A stretch of 64,000 bases of DNA from Pyramidobacter piscolens (GCA_004558205.1 SFDM01000012.1:1-64000); one strand, 5' to 3'. Counted from the stretch's first letter, positions 24,044 through 33,343 are shown. Notes: generated from the letters alone by a model not told the origin. Numbers and translations are program-made.

Positions 24044-24484
24044 TTGAAGAACGCAAAATCTTTTTCTGTGTGCGCATTGATTGCGGTTGTCGTCCTGACT
24101 GTCGCGGGGGCAGCCTTTGCCGCCGATACGGTCGGCGTCGTAGATGCTCAGAAAGTTCTTTTCAACCATCCGCGCATTGAGCAGGTGACCAAGAGAATCG
24201 AAGCGATCTATCAGGCGAAGGACAAGGAAGTCAAGGCGGCTCTCGAGAAGGTCACCGACAAGAAGAAGGCGGCCGAAGTGGTCGACAAGACGCGCCGTGA
24301 GGTGGCCGAGGAAGAGATGAAGCTTAAGGAGCCCATCTTCAAGGAGATGCGCCTGGCGATCAGGACCGTGGCCCGCGCGAAGAACCTGACGGTTATCGTC
24401 GAAGCGTCGGCGGTGCATTTCGGCGGCGTGGACATCACAAACGACGTGATTCAGGAGCTCAAAAAGAAGAGCGCCGGCAAGTAG
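24044..24484 (+). CDS. Periplasmic chaperone, OmpH/Skp family
   Basis: 146 residues from a TTG start at 24044, chosen because AAGGAGG lies 8 bases upstream and it yields a clean signal peptide (about 1-25, ending AAFA). The mature part begins ADTVGVVDAQKVLFNHP, the Skp motif, then a charged coiled-coil arm (about 45-100) and a return strand with LTVIVEASAVHFGGVDIT. Skp holds unfolded outer-membrane proteins in the periplasm, so its presence argues for a diderm cell. Monocistronic, with its own terminator. Confidence 0.85.
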   Translation: MKNAKSFSVCALIAVVVLTVAGAAFAADTVGVVDAQKVLFNHPRIEQVTKRIEAIYQAKDKEVKAALEKVTDKKKAAEVVDKTRREVAEEEMKLKEPIFKEMRLAIRTVARAKNLTVIVEASAVHFGGVDITNDVIQELKKKSAGK

Positions 24485-24502
24485 TTTTTAGTTTTCATGA
24501 AG

Positions 24503-24540
24503 AGGAACCGCTTTTTTTCTTAAAAGTGGTTCCTTTTTTT
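24503..24540 (+). terminator. Terminator of ompH
   Basis: AGGAACCGCTTTT pairs with AAAAGTGGTTCCT (one wobble), followed by seven T. Confidence 0.9.
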
Positions 24541-24613
24541 GTTTGTATTCGCGCTCTAACTGTTGTAGTATTAGGGCCAGTTTTACAGACTTATGATATG
24601 GAGGGGAAGACAC

Positions 24614-25111
24614 ATGGCAGATAAACTCAATTGGCAGGTCGTGCAGGTGAACTTTTCGGAGGATTGCAACGTCATCCTAGGACAGAGTCATTTTATCAAG
24701 ACAGTGGAGGATCTCTATGAGGCGCTCGTGACCTCTTCACCCTCCATCGAGTTCGGCATTGGCTTCTGCGAGGCTTCTGGAGACCGCAAGATCCGCTTTG
24801 ACGGCAACGCCCAGGACCTGATCGACTGCGCCGTGGAAAACGCGAGCCGGATCGGCTGCGGCCACAGCTTCATTATCGTCATGAGGAAGGGATTCCCGAT
24901 CAACGTGCTCGACCGCGTCAAAAACTGTCAGGAAGTGTGCCGCGTCTTCGCGGCGACGGCCAACCCGCTGCAGGTCCTGGTGGCCGAGACGGGGCAGGGC
25001 AGAGGCATCGCCGGCGTCGTGGACGGCTTTACGCCTTTGGGAGTCGAGAACGAAGCCGATATCGAAGACCGCAAGACGCTGCTCAGAAAGATCATCGGTT
25101 ATAAGCGCTGA
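24614..25111 (+). CDS. Adenosine-specific kinase family protein (DUF355)
   Basis: 165 residues from the ATG at 24614 with GGAGGGGAAG upstream. The whole length matches the small PF04008 family named from an archaeal adenosine-binding protein: IEFGIGFCEASGDRKIR, GHSFIIVMRKGFPINVLD, FAATANPLQVLVAET and GRGIAGVVDGFTPLGVE. The family is reported to bind AMP/adenosine, but its physiological reaction is uncertain. It sits 30 bases before radA and may be co-transcribed with it. Confidence 0.88.
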   Translation: MADKLNWQVVQVNFSEDCNVILGQSHFIKTVEDLYEALVTSSPSIEFGIGFCEASGDRKIRFDGNAQDLIDCAVENASRIGCGHSFIIVMRKGFPINVLDRVKNCQEVCRVFAATANPLQVLVAETGQGRGIAGVVDGFTPLGVENEADIEDRKTLLRKIIGYKR

Positions 25112-25141
25112 TCTGGCTTTTTGAAAAAGCAGGAGGGGGCC

Positions 25142-26494
25142 ATGGCAAAAAAGGACGCGAAAAGATATTGCTGCATTGAGTGCGGATACGTCGCCTCGGC
25201 CCCTTCCGGAAAGTGCCCGAGATGCGGGGCCTGGGGATCCATGGAGGAGGAGCTGGCCGTCGCGCCCGGCCCTCTGTCGGAAGGCAGGGCGCGTATCCTG
25301 ACCTCAGTGGGCATCCAGTCCTTGGAACCTCCGCCCCGTCTGCGTTCCGGCTTCGGCGAGCTTGACAGGGTTCTCGGAGGCGGCTGGGTGCCGGGCGGCG
25401 TGGTGCTGCTGGGAGGCCAGCCCGGCATTGGAAAATCCACGCTGCTGCTTCAAGTCTGCGGCCATATCGCGGGAGCGGGAGGCAAAGTCCTCTACGTATC
25501 GGGCGAGGAATCGCCGTCGCAGCTGGGGCTTCGGGCAAAACGGCTGAAAATTCTGCACCAGGGGCTGGACGTGTGCTGCCACACGGTGATCGACGAGGCT
25601 TTGGAGCTCGTCAAGGATCACAGCCTGGTGGTGGTGGACAGCGTGCAGGCCATGAGGACCAACCAGGAGCCGGGATGGCCCGGTTCGCCGACCCAGGTCC
25701 GCGCCGTCGCCCAAGTCTGCGTGAACTACGCGAAGGAGCGCGGCGTCCCCATGGTGCTGGTCGGCCACATCACGAAGGAAGGGCGCATCGCGGGCCCCAT
25801 GCTCTTGGAGCATATGGTGGACGCCGTGGTGATGTTCGCCGACGACAACTCGTCGGTATACAGGACCCTCAGGGCCAGCAAGAACCGTTACGGCGGCACC
25901 GACGAGATGGGAATCTTCGAGATGAGCCGCGACGGCCTGGTGGAGGTGCCCGATCCCAGCTATCTTTACTGGAACCGTTCCGACAGCACCGTGTCGGGCG
26001 TGGTCATGACCGTGCTGATGGAAGGCACACGGCCTTTGGTGGCTGAAATCCAGACGCTGGCCAGCGAGAGCAGCTTCGCCTATCCCCGGCGTGCCGGCAT
26101 CGGCTTGGGCGCCAACAAGATCTCCATGCTGCTGGCGGTGCTCCAGAGCCGCTGCGGCGTCGCTTCCATGCGGCAGGATATTTACTGCAACGTGGCGGGG
26201 GGGCTGGAAATCCACGACCCGGCGGCGGACCTGGCGGTCACGGCGTCGATCGCGTCGGCACTGACCGAAAGAAGCCTGGGCCCCGATTGCTGTATGATCG
26301 GCGAGGTGGGGCTGGCCGGCGAGGTCCGTCCCGTCTCGGGGCTGGCCCAGAGGCTGCGCGAGGCCGCCAGGCTGGGATTCAAAAAAGCGGTGATCAGTTC
26401 GCGGGAGGACTTGCCGCCCCTGACCGCCGATATCGAAATCATAAAAGCTTTTTCTGTGAGCGAAGCTCTGACGAAAACGTCGGTGCTTCCATAA
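25142..26494 (+). CDS. radA: DNA repair protein RadA (Sms)
   Basis: 450 residues from the ATG at 25142 (GGAGGGGGCC upstream). The domain order is normal: an N-terminal zinc finger (CIECGYVASAPSGKCPRCG), a RecA-like ATPase with Walker A GGQPGIGKST (91-100) and Walker B VVVDSVQAM, the RadA signature SKNRYGGTDEMG (usually KNRFG; here Y replaces F), and a C-terminal Lon-protease-like domain (about 275-450). RadA is a helicase acting on recombination intermediates. Confidence 0.96.
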   Translation: MAKKDAKRYCCIECGYVASAPSGKCPRCGAWGSMEEELAVAPGPLSEGRARILTSVGIQSLEPPPRLRSGFGELDRVLGGGWVPGGVVLLGGQPGIGKSTLLLQVCGHIAGAGGKVLYVSGEESPSQLGLRAKRLKILHQGLDVCCHTVIDEALELVKDHSLVVVDSVQAMRTNQEPGWPGSPTQVRAVAQVCVNYAKERGVPMVLVGHITKEGRIAGPMLLEHMVDAVVMFADDNSSVYRTLRASKNRYGGTDEMGIFEMSRDGLVEVPDPSYLYWNRSDSTVSGVVMTVLMEGTRPLVAEIQTLASESSFAYPRRAGIGLGANKISMLLAVLQSRCGVASMRQDIYCNVAGGLEIHDPAADLAVTASIASALTERSLGPDCCMIGEVGLAGEVRPVSGLAQRLREAARLGFKKAVISSREDLPPLTADIEIIKAFSVSEALTKTSVLP

Positions 26495-26504
26495 CAACGA
26501 TCAA

Positions 26505-26533
26505 TTTTCACGGGGAGAAGAAAATGCTATAAT
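26505..26533 (+). promoter_or_regulatory. Promoter of leuS
   Basis: TTTTCA (26505-26510), 17-bp spacer, perfect TATAAT (26528-26533), 48 bases before the start. The leader is too short for a T-box. Confidence 0.7.
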
Positions 26534-26580
26534 CACGGCAGTTTTTTCTCTGCGCGAGCTCTATTTTAGGAGGACGTCAA

Positions 26581-29088
26581 ATGGATTATGATTTTAAAGC
26601 GATAGAAAAGAAATGGCAGGACTACTGGGAACAGCATAAGACCTTCAAGGTCACTGAAGACCCCTCGGTTCCGCCGGAAAAGCGCCGTTACGTACTGGAC
26701 ATGTTCCCCTATCCGTCGGGCGCGGGGCTGCACGTGGGCCATCCCGAGGGATACACGGCGACGGACATCTACTCCCGCTACTTGAAGATGAACGGCTACA
26801 ACGTCCTCCATCCCATGGGATTCGATTCCTTCGGCCTGCCTGCCGAGAACTATGCCATCAAGACGGGCACCCATCCCAAGGTGACGACGGAAAATAACAT
26901 CGACGTGTTCCGGAAACAGATCAAGTCGCTGGGATTCTGCTACGACTGGGACAGAGAGGTGTCGACCCATACCGCCGAGTATTACCGCTGGACTCAGTGG
27001 CTTTTCCTGCAGATGTTTAAGAAGGGGCTGGCCTATGAGGCCGAGATTCCGATCAACTGGTGCCCCTCGTGCCTGACGGGGCTTGCCAACGAAGAAGTCA
27101 AGGAAGGCCACTGCGAGCGCTGCGGAGCTCAGGTGCATCGCAGAAACCTGCGCCAGTGGGTGCTGAAAATTACCGAGTACGCCGAGCGCCTTCTTCAGGA
27201 CGTGGACAAGCTCGACTGGCCCGAGGCGATCAAGGCCATGCAGCGCAACTGGATCGGCAAGAGCATCGGCGCTGAAGTCACCTTCGAGCTCGAAAAGGGC
27301 ATGGGCGAGCTGACGGTGTACACCACCCGTCCCGACACGCTCTTCGGCGCGACTTACATGGTCCTGTCGCCCGAGCATCCTCTGGTCGGGAAAATTACTA
27401 CGCCCGAGTGCCGCGAGGCTGTGGAGAAGTATACCCACGAAGCGTCGCTGAAATCGGACCTGGAACGCACGGAACTGAACAAGGACAAGACCGGCGCTTT
27501 CACGGGCGCTTACGCCATCGACCCCGTCAACGACGCCAGGATCCCCATCTGGATCTCCGACTACGTGCTGATCTCCTACGGCACCGGCGCGATCATGGCC
27601 GTTCCCGCTCACGACGAACGCGACTGGGAGTTCGCCAAAAAATTCGACCTGCCCATCGTCGAAGTCCTCAAGGGCGGCAACGTGGAGGAGTGCGCCTATA
27701 CGGGCGACGGCGTCCACGTCAACTCCGGCTTTTTGGACGGCCTCGGCAAGGACGAAGCCATCGAAAAGGTGATCGACTGGCTGGCGGAGCGCGGCAAGGG
27801 CAAGCGCGCCGTCAACTACAAGCTGAGAGACTGGATCTTCTCGCGCCAGCGCTATTGGGGCGAGCCCATGCCCCTGATCCACTGCCCCAAGTGCGGCGTG
27901 GTCCCCGTTCCCGAGGATCAGCTGCCTCTGCTTCTGCCCAACGTGGAGAAGTACGAGCCCACGGGCACCGGCGAATCGCCCTTGGCCAACATCGACAGCT
28001 GGGTCAACACCACCTGCCCCGTCTGCGGCGCGCCGGCCAAGCGCGAGACCAACACCATGCCCCAGTGGGCCGGTTCCTGCTGGTATTATCTGCGCTACCT
28101 TGACCCGCACAACGACAAGGCCTTCGCAAGCCAGGAGTCCATTGACTACTGGATGCCCGTGGACCTCTACGTGGGCGGCGCCGAACATGCGGTGCTCCAC
28201 CTGCTCTACGCCCGGTTCTGGCACAAAGTTTTCTTCGACCTCGGCCTGGTCAACACCGACGAGCCCTTCATGAGGCTGGTCAATCAGGGCATGATCACTT
28301 CCTATTCTTATCAGCGTCCCGATAAGTCGCTGGTGCCCACCGACGAGGTGGAGGAGGTATCGCCCGACAATTACGTGGAGAAGAGCACGGGCGTCAAGCT
28401 GGAGCGCGTGGTCGCCAAGATGTCCAAGTCCCTCAAGAACGTGATCAACCCCGACGAGATCATCAAGAACTACGGCGCCGATTCGATCAGGCTCTACGAG
28501 ATGTTCATGGGCCCCCTGCAGATGGCCAAGCCCTGGTCCACCCAGGGGCTTCTGGGCGTGTACCGCTTCCTCGAGAAGGTCTGGAGGGTTGGCAACAAGC
28601 CCATGAGCGGCGCGGAAATGCCCGAATCGCTCAAGAAACTGCTCCACAAGACCATCAAGAAAGTGACCGCCGACACGTCCACGCTTGATTTCAACACCGC
28701 CATTGCCCAGATGATGGTGCTGATCAACGAGGCGAACAAATGCGACTGCTGCTACCGGCAGATGCTGGATCCCTTCGCGAGGATCCTCTCGCCCTACGCG
28801 CCCCATATCGCCGAAGAACTCTGGGCTATCGCAGGGCACCAGCCCTGCGTGGCCGAGGCGAAGTGGCCCGAGTATGACGAGAACCTTGCAAAAGATGATA
28901 CGGTGATCGTTCCCGTCCAGTTCAGCGGCAAGGTCAGGGAAAAACTGGAACTTCCTGCCGGCCTCGGAAAGGACGATCTGCTGAAGGCCGTTATGGAGAA
29001 CCCGGCAGTGAAGAAGCGCCTTGAGGGGCTGACGATTCTCAAGACCATCGTGGTCCCCGGAAAGCTGGTCAACCTGGTGGTGAAATAA
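26581..29088 (+). CDS. leuS: Leucyl-tRNA synthetase
   Basis: 835 residues, a normal bacterial LeuRS. The class I signature HVGH occupies residues 51-54, after MFPYPSGAGL. The editing domain (CP1) contains TTRPDTLFGATYMVLSPEHP, and the KMSKS loop is at 613-617 (KMSKSLKNVINPDEI). The C-terminal anticodon and leucyl-specific domains follow. It charges tRNA-Leu. TAGGAGG supports the start. The stop touches the start of holA. Confidence 0.98.
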   Translation: MDYDFKAIEKKWQDYWEQHKTFKVTEDPSVPPEKRRYVLDMFPYPSGAGLHVGHPEGYTATDIYSRYLKMNGYNVLHPMGFDSFGLPAENYAIKTGTHPKVTTENNIDVFRKQIKSLGFCYDWDREVSTHTAEYYRWTQWLFLQMFKKGLAYEAEIPINWCPSCLTGLANEEVKEGHCERCGAQVHRRNLRQWVLKITEYAERLLQDVDKLDWPEAIKAMQRNWIGKSIGAEVTFELEKGMGELTVYTTRPDTLFGATYMVLSPEHPLVGKITTPECREAVEKYTHEASLKSDLERTELNKDKTGAFTGAYAIDPVNDARIPIWISDYVLISYGTGAIMAVPAHDERDWEFAKKFDLPIVEVLKGGNVEECAYTGDGVHVNSGFLDGLGKDEAIEKVIDWLAERGKGKRAVNYKLRDWIFSRQRYWGEPMPLIHCPKCGVVPVPEDQLPLLLPNVEKYEPTGTGESPLANIDSWVNTTCPVCGAPAKRETNTMPQWAGSCWYYLRYLDPHNDKAFASQESIDYWMPVDLYVGGAEHAVLHLLYARFWHKVFFDLGLVNTDEPFMRLVNQGMITSYSYQRPDKSLVPTDEVEEVSPDNYVEKSTGVKLERVVAKMSKSLKNVINPDEIIKNYGADSIRLYEMFMGPLQMAKPWSTQGLLGVYRFLEKVWRVGNKPMSGAEMPESLKKLLHKTIKKVTADTSTLDFNTAIAQMMVLINEANKCDCCYRQMLDPFARILSPYAPHIAEELWAIAGHQPCVAEAKWPEYDENLAKDDTVIVPVQFSGKVREKLELPAGLGKDDLLKAVMENPAVKKRLEGLTILKTIVVPGKLVNLVVK

Positions 29089-29997
29089 ATGCCCGCGCTG
29101 CTGCTGGTCGCGGCGCCTGCGGGAGCCCAGTCCAGACTGCGCGGCGAGATCATCGGAAAACTGGTAAAGAAGGGTTACGAACTGGAACGGCGTCTGGAAA
29201 CGTCGGCCTGGGAGGATCTTTTTGAAGAGGCTCAAACTCCGAGCCTCTTCAACCCCCTCCGCATTTTCGAGGTGGACGACGGGAAGTCCCTGGGCCCTCT
29301 GCCTGACCGTTTTGTGCCGAGGGTGGAGCCCGCCGGCGCCGACGTGGTCTTTCTGATCCTGTCGGAAAAACTTCTTCAGAAGGAGCTGGGCGCGGCCTGG
29401 GCGAAGGCCGAGAGCGTGGGCTATGAGCCGGCTCCTTTCTGGCCCTCCCAGAGGATTACCTGGCTTCAACGGATTGCGAGATCTAAGGGGTACACCATGG
29501 ACGCTTCGGCGGCTTCCATGCTTGTAGAGTGGATCGAAGACGAGGAAGAGCTCCGCAGCGAGGCGGACAAACTGGGGCAGATCGCGGGGAAGGGGCGGAT
29601 CAGCGAGAAGCTGGTGCGCGCCCTGTCCATGGACGAAGGCGGGAAAAGCCTGCTGAATCTGCTGGACGCCCTAGCGAAAGGCGACGTTACGGAGGTCGTG
29701 AAAAACCTGACGGCCCTGCGCGAGGACGGAGAGCTGATTCCCCTTATAGCCGCCATCCACAAGAGGGTCCGCGGTGCCTGCATGATTTCCAGGTTTGGCC
29801 CCGGCGCGGCCAAAGCCCTCAGGCTCACGGCCTATCAGGAAAAAACGGCTCAGGCCATGGCCCGCCTCTACGGCGCGCCGCTCCTTTCCCTGTGGCTCGG
29901 GGAGCTGATCCGCCTCTCGTGGAGCGAGCGCAACGGCGAAGGCGAGGGCTGGGACGGGCTGGAAAAGCTTCTGCTGGTCGTCCTGTCCAGGACATAA
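29089..29997 (+). CDS. holA: DNA polymerase III delta subunit
   Basis: 302 residues, starting immediately at the leuS stop (TAAATG), so it is translationally coupled. Sequence similarity to HolA is modest: an N-terminal AAA-like fold (LLLVAAPAGAQSRLRGEI, then LRIFEVDDG and a hydrophobic strand VVFLILSEKL), a helical middle (DASAASMLVEWIEDEEELRSE, LLDALAKGD) and a C-terminal collar. The context supports it: leuS and holA are neighbours in many genomes, and rpsT lies just downstream, as is common next to holA. Delta opens the beta clamp. Confidence 0.8.
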   Translation: MPALLLVAAPAGAQSRLRGEIIGKLVKKGYELERRLETSAWEDLFEEAQTPSLFNPLRIFEVDDGKSLGPLPDRFVPRVEPAGADVVFLILSEKLLQKELGAAWAKAESVGYEPAPFWPSQRITWLQRIARSKGYTMDASAASMLVEWIEDEEELRSEADKLGQIAGKGRISEKLVRALSMDEGGKSLLNLLDALAKGDVTEVVKNLTALREDGELIPLIAAIHKRVRGACMISRFGPGAAKALRLTAYQEKTAQAMARLYGAPLLSLWLGELIRLSWSERNGEGEGWDGLEKLLLVVLSRT

Positions 29998-30041
29998 AAA
30001 AGTGGCGTCGAAAGATGAATATCACTCATCTTTCGACGCCA
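29992..30041 (-). terminator. Bidirectional terminator between holA and rpsT
   Basis: Perfect 16-bp stem (30003-30018 with 30026-30041), 7-nt loop. The minus-strand side ends CTTTTTTATG, so it is strongest for rpsT. Confidence 0.88.
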
Positions 30042-30059
30042 TTTGTGAGCAGAAAATTG

Positions 30060-30326
30060 TTAAGCGGAGAGGGCTTTTACCTTCATCGTCAGCTGTGACT
30101 TTCTGCGGGCTGCGGTGTTGCGGTGGATCACGCCTTTGACGACAGCCTTGTCGAGGACAGACTGCGCTTCGTTGAGACGCTTCACAGAGAGCTCTGCATC
30201 GCCGGTCGCGACACAATCAAGAACCCTCTTGACGACGGTCTTGCAACGGCTCTTCCAATAACGGTTGTAAAGCCGGTTTCTCTCAGAAGTACGGACACGC
30301 TTGATAGCGGACTTCTTATTGGGCAC
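30060..30326 (-). CDS. rpsT: 30S ribosomal protein S20
   Basis: 88 residues from a GTG start at 30326, chosen because GGAGGAGGTGA lies just upstream and the protein then begins MPNKKSAIKRVRTSERNR, the universal S20 start. Lys/Arg-rich helices follow, with GVIHRNTAARRKSQL near the end. S20 binds 16S rRNA early in 30S assembly. It is transcribed alone, convergent with holA. Confidence 0.97.
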   Translation of the reverse strand: MPNKKSAIKRVRTSERNRLYNRYWKSRCKTVVKRVLDCVATGDAELSVKRLNEAQSVLDKAVVKGVIHRNTAARRKSQLTMKVKALSA

Positions 30327-30476
30327 TTTTGGTTCACCTCCTCCAGTCAAAACAGTTAGCATTCTACCACGGACTTCGGCCTATTAGCAACAACTGAAAA
30401 GTTATTTTGTCAAGAAATCTGCGAAATCTGATGACCGGGCAAAAACTTTTCACCCATGGAACCTTGAGAGCTTTTT

Positions 30477-32456
30477 ATGAACCTATCTATTCTACCAAAA
30501 AATTGCGGTGATTGCATGGAAGATTTTTTCGGTCGTGAAGGAATTTTAAAACAGCGCCTCCCAAACTTCGAGTTTCGTCAGCAGCAGCGCGATTTGGCAG
30601 AAAAGATAGAAAATTTTCTGCTGTCCGATCTCCGGCTTTTGGCGGCCGAAGCGCCGACGGGCGTTGGGAAAACCTATGCCATGCTGATTCCCGCGCTGCG
30701 CTGGGCCGCTGAAAACAACCAGACCGTTCTGGTGCTGACGTCGGGCATCACCCTTCAGGAGCAGCTGATCGAGAAGGACATTCCCGCCCTGCTGGACGTG
30801 CTGGGACTGGACCTGCCCTACGGCCTTCTGAAGGGCAGGGGGAATTACGCCTGCATCAGAAAGGCCCGCGAGATCGGCCAGGAAGGGTTCCTGGACTTCA
30901 ACGGGGACCAGGGGAAAGCGTCGCGGGACATCAGCAGCTGGCTTTTCAGTACCGAATCGGGCGACCTGAGCGAGCTGAACCTCGGCGACAACCATCCGGC
31001 CAAGGAACGCATCGCCTCGTCCTACCTGACCTGCCTCGGGCCCTTCTGCCCCTATAAGGACCATTGTTTTTACTCGCGGATGATCCGGGCGGCCACGCAG
31101 TGGCGCGTGGTCGTGGCCAATTATCACGTCTATTTTTCGCATGTGCTCGGCCAGAAAAAGCCCTTTCCCGTCTCCTTCGGGCTGCTGCTCTGCGACGAGG
31201 CCCACCGGATGGAAGAGGCGGCGCGTTCCGTCACCAGGGTCGACGTGGGGGAGAAGGAGTGGCAGCGGCTGATGCGCCGGGCGCCTAGGCTGGATAAGCT
31301 GGAACCTTCGCTGCTGCGGAGCGTGAACTGCACGGCCGACCAGTTCGCCGAGGAAGTGGCGCTGCTGAGCCATTCGTCGAACAGCCTTTTTGACCAGCTT
31401 GAAATGAAGCTTCCCGAGGGCCGCAGCTTTACGAAATATCCTCCGGAACTGAAAAACGACACCCTGGACCTGCTGTCGAAGTGCGACCAGGTTTTAAAGC
31501 GCCTCAAGGACGTGCGGGAAGCTTCAGCGGACCTTTTCGGAAACTCTCCGCTGAAAGATGAAGGGACGCTCTCAGTCTGGGCCGACGAACTTTCCACATA
31601 CCGGGACGCGCTGCGCTGGTGCTGCGGCGTAGAGGCTTATCCGAACTGGGCTTACTGGCGCGACGGCAAGAGCCTGAAAAGTTCCAGCGTTGTCGGGAAT
31701 CAAATCATCCCCGCGGCCTTCAATCTGGAGGAAGGCGCCAAGATGGTCGCCCTGTCCGCCACGATGACTGTGGACAACTCTTTCGAGTATTGGTCCGAGG
31801 AGACGGGGCTGGCACCCGACGAGACGGTGCTGCTCGATTCCCCCTTTGACCTGGCCTCGCAGATGGAGATTCACGTGGTGGACCTGAGGATGAACGTCAT
31901 GGCGCCTCACTATGGGGACGTGGTCGCCCGCGTATGCCGCCAGTACCTGAAGAAAAACGGCGGCGCCACTCTGATCCTCCTGTCTTCCAGAAAACTTCAC
32001 AAGTTCGTGGCGGACTACTTGAAACAGAACGCCCAGAAGGACAACCTGGAAATTCTCGTGCAGGGCGACCTGCCCCGTTCGGAGCTGCTGAAACAGTTTA
32101 AAAAGGGCGAACGCAGCGCCCTGGTAGGGATGGCCTCTTTCCGTGAGGGGATCGACGTGCCCGGCGACGCGCTGACCCAGGTGATCATCGACAGGATTCC
32201 CTTTCCCCATCCCGGCGATCCCGTCGTGGAGGCTCGGGCGGAATTGGAGGGGAAAGAAAATTTCATGAAAGTTGTGCTGCCTTGTGCTAAAATGCAGTTG
32301 CGTCAGGCGGTCGGCCGTCTGGTGCGGTCCAGCGCCGACAAAGGCAAGGTGGTTCTTCTCGACGGGAGGGCCGTTTCGCGCCCTGATTGGAACATCATGA
32401 AGAGTCTTCCGCAAGTTCCTCTAAAAAAAATTCATCTAATTAACCCCTATAATTAA
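30477..32456 (+). CDS. dinG: DinG/XPD-family ATP-dependent helicase
   Basis: 659 residues in the longest frame; a start at 30516 (ATGGAAGATTTTTTCGG) is also possible, and neither has a strong ribosome site. Superfamily 2 helicase of the Rad3/XPD group: Q-motif-like FEFRQQQRDLA, Walker A APTGVGKT (59-66), DEAH box (240-243), and late GMASFREGIDVPG and QAVGRLVRS. Four cysteines (NYACIRK and CLGPFCPYKDHC) would hold the 4Fe-4S cluster of this family. It resolves DNA or R-loop structures. Confidence 0.9.
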   Translation: MNLSILPKNCGDCMEDFFGREGILKQRLPNFEFRQQQRDLAEKIENFLLSDLRLLAAEAPTGVGKTYAMLIPALRWAAENNQTVLVLTSGITLQEQLIEKDIPALLDVLGLDLPYGLLKGRGNYACIRKAREIGQEGFLDFNGDQGKASRDISSWLFSTESGDLSELNLGDNHPAKERIASSYLTCLGPFCPYKDHCFYSRMIRAATQWRVVVANYHVYFSHVLGQKKPFPVSFGLLLCDEAHRMEEAARSVTRVDVGEKEWQRLMRRAPRLDKLEPSLLRSVNCTADQFAEEVALLSHSSNSLFDQLEMKLPEGRSFTKYPPELKNDTLDLLSKCDQVLKRLKDVREASADLFGNSPLKDEGTLSVWADELSTYRDALRWCCGVEAYPNWAYWRDGKSLKSSSVVGNQIIPAAFNLEEGAKMVALSATMTVDNSFEYWSEETGLAPDETVLLDSPFDLASQMEIHVVDLRMNVMAPHYGDVVARVCRQYLKKNGGATLILLSSRKLHKFVADYLKQNAQKDNLEILVQGDLPRSELLKQFKKGERSALVGMASFREGIDVPGDALTQVIIDRIPFPHPGDPVVEARAELEGKENFMKVVLPCAKMQLRQAVGRLVRSSADKGKVVLLDGRAVSRPDWNIMKSLPQVPLKKIHLINPYN

Positions 32457-32466
32457 CTTTGGCATA

Positions 32467-32496
32467 TTTACAAGAACCCGAAGAATGTGCTATAGT
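32467..32496 (+). promoter_or_regulatory. Promoter of rpmH-rnpA
   Basis: TTTACA (32467-32472), 18-bp spacer, TATAGT (32491-32496); the rpmH start follows 70 bases later. Confidence 0.65.
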
Positions 32497-32566
32497 TCGA
32501 GGGCTGATTTTGGTCATCCAGAGAGATTATCCCTACGCTGGATATTAGTATTAGGAGGTGTTCAGA

Positions 32567-32701
32567 TTGAAGCAGACATTTCAGCCTCACAACAGGCCCC
32601 GCAAAAGAAGCATGGGTTTCCTCGCCCGTTCCAGATCCGCCGGCGGACGCGGCGTGCTTGCCGCACGTCGTGCCAAAGGGCGCAAGCGCCTCGCGGTCTA
32701 A
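32567..32701 (+). CDS. rpmH: 50S ribosomal protein L34
   Basis: 44 residues, TTG start at 32567 with AGGAGGTG upstream; too short for many gene finders. The protein begins MKQTFQPHNRPRKRSMGFL and ends RRAKGRKRLAV, unmistakably L34. It heads the rpmH-rnpA-yidD-yidC-jag cluster that is often near oriC. Ten bases separate its stop from the chosen rnpA start. Confidence 0.97.
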   Translation: MKQTFQPHNRPRKRSMGFLARSRSAGGRGVLAARRAKGRKRLAV

Positions 32702-32711
32702 CCAGAGAGCC

Positions 32712-33122
32712 TTGGGCTTTCGATATCCCGCTTCATTACGGCTTAAACAGGGCTGGGAATACGACACACTATTCCGCACCGGCGGTCGTTTTAAAGGCAG
32801 GCTGGTGCGGTTGTTGTTTGTCGAGGCGCCCGACGGCCGAACGCGTTATGGCATGGCCGTGGGCAAGCGCATCGCCAAGTCCCATCTGAGAAACCGGGGC
32901 CGGCGCATGCTGAAAGAATCGGTGCGGCGGCTCCATCCGTGGGTCAAAGACGGCTGTTGGTTTATCCTCTCGCTGAACGAGCAGGGCCTTCAGGCCAAAG
33001 CAGATCAGGTTTACGCCGATCTGGCGGCGCTGATGAGCCGAAAGGGGTTCATGAAAGATGATTGGCCGGGCGCTGTCTGGGATATGCGTATGGCTTTGCG
33101 TGCTGCTGATACGCGCCTATAA
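32712..33122 (+). CDS. rnpA: Ribonuclease P protein component
   Basis: 136 residues from a TTG at 32712, where similarity to RnpA begins (GFRYPASLRLKQGWEYD, matching the usual F-P..LRL start). A longer frame from TTG 32658 would overlap rpmH by 44 bases. The RNR-type signature is RYGMAVGKRIAKSHLRNRGR, where the family has a conserved RNR motif for RNase P RNA. The C-terminus overlaps yidD by 65 bases. It assists 5' maturation of tRNAs. Confidence 0.92.
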   Translation: MGFRYPASLRLKQGWEYDTLFRTGGRFKGRLVRLLFVEAPDGRTRYGMAVGKRIAKSHLRNRGRRMLKESVRRLHPWVKDGCWFILSLNEQGLQAKADQVYADLAALMSRKGFMKDDWPGAVWDMRMALRAADTRL

Positions 33123-33315
33123 GCTGCTGATTTCGCCGCTCTTAGGCCACCGCTGCCGTTTCTATCCCAGCTGTTCAAGTTACGCCATTGAAGCTCTCAA
33201 GGTTCATGGCCTGTTCAAGGGGCTTATGCTGACGGCCAGGCGGCTCGTCAGATGCGGCCCTTGGAATCCCGGCGGTTACGATCCCGTTCCGCCGTTGTCA
33301 CAAGATAAGAAATAA
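33058..33315 (+). CDS. yidD: Membrane protein insertion efficiency factor YidD
   Basis: 85 residues with the family signature LISPLLGHRCRFYPSCSSYA (about 24-43), including the conserved cysteines, then GPWNPGGYDPVP. An N-terminal amphipathic/hydrophobic segment (about 8-20) associates with the membrane. It overlaps rnpA by 65 bases in another frame and precedes yidC, the standard order. It helps YidC insert proteins. Confidence 0.95.
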   Translation: MIGRALSGICVWLCVLLIRAYKLLISPLLGHRCRFYPSCSSYAIEALKVHGLFKGLMLTARRLVRCGPWNPGGYDPVPPLSQDKK

Positions 33316-33343
33316 CCCTATTTTTCAGAGAAGGTGACGAAGT

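Noticed and set aside
26534..26580. T-box leader before leuS
   Set aside because: The promoter-to-start distance is under 50 bases, too short, and no T-box core sequence is present.
26566..29469. A 967-codon open frame on the minus strand opposite leuS and holA
   Set aside because: It is the shadow of GC-rich codon usage in leuS: His/Gly/Val-rich, no recognisable domain, no ribosome site, and it covers two certain genes.
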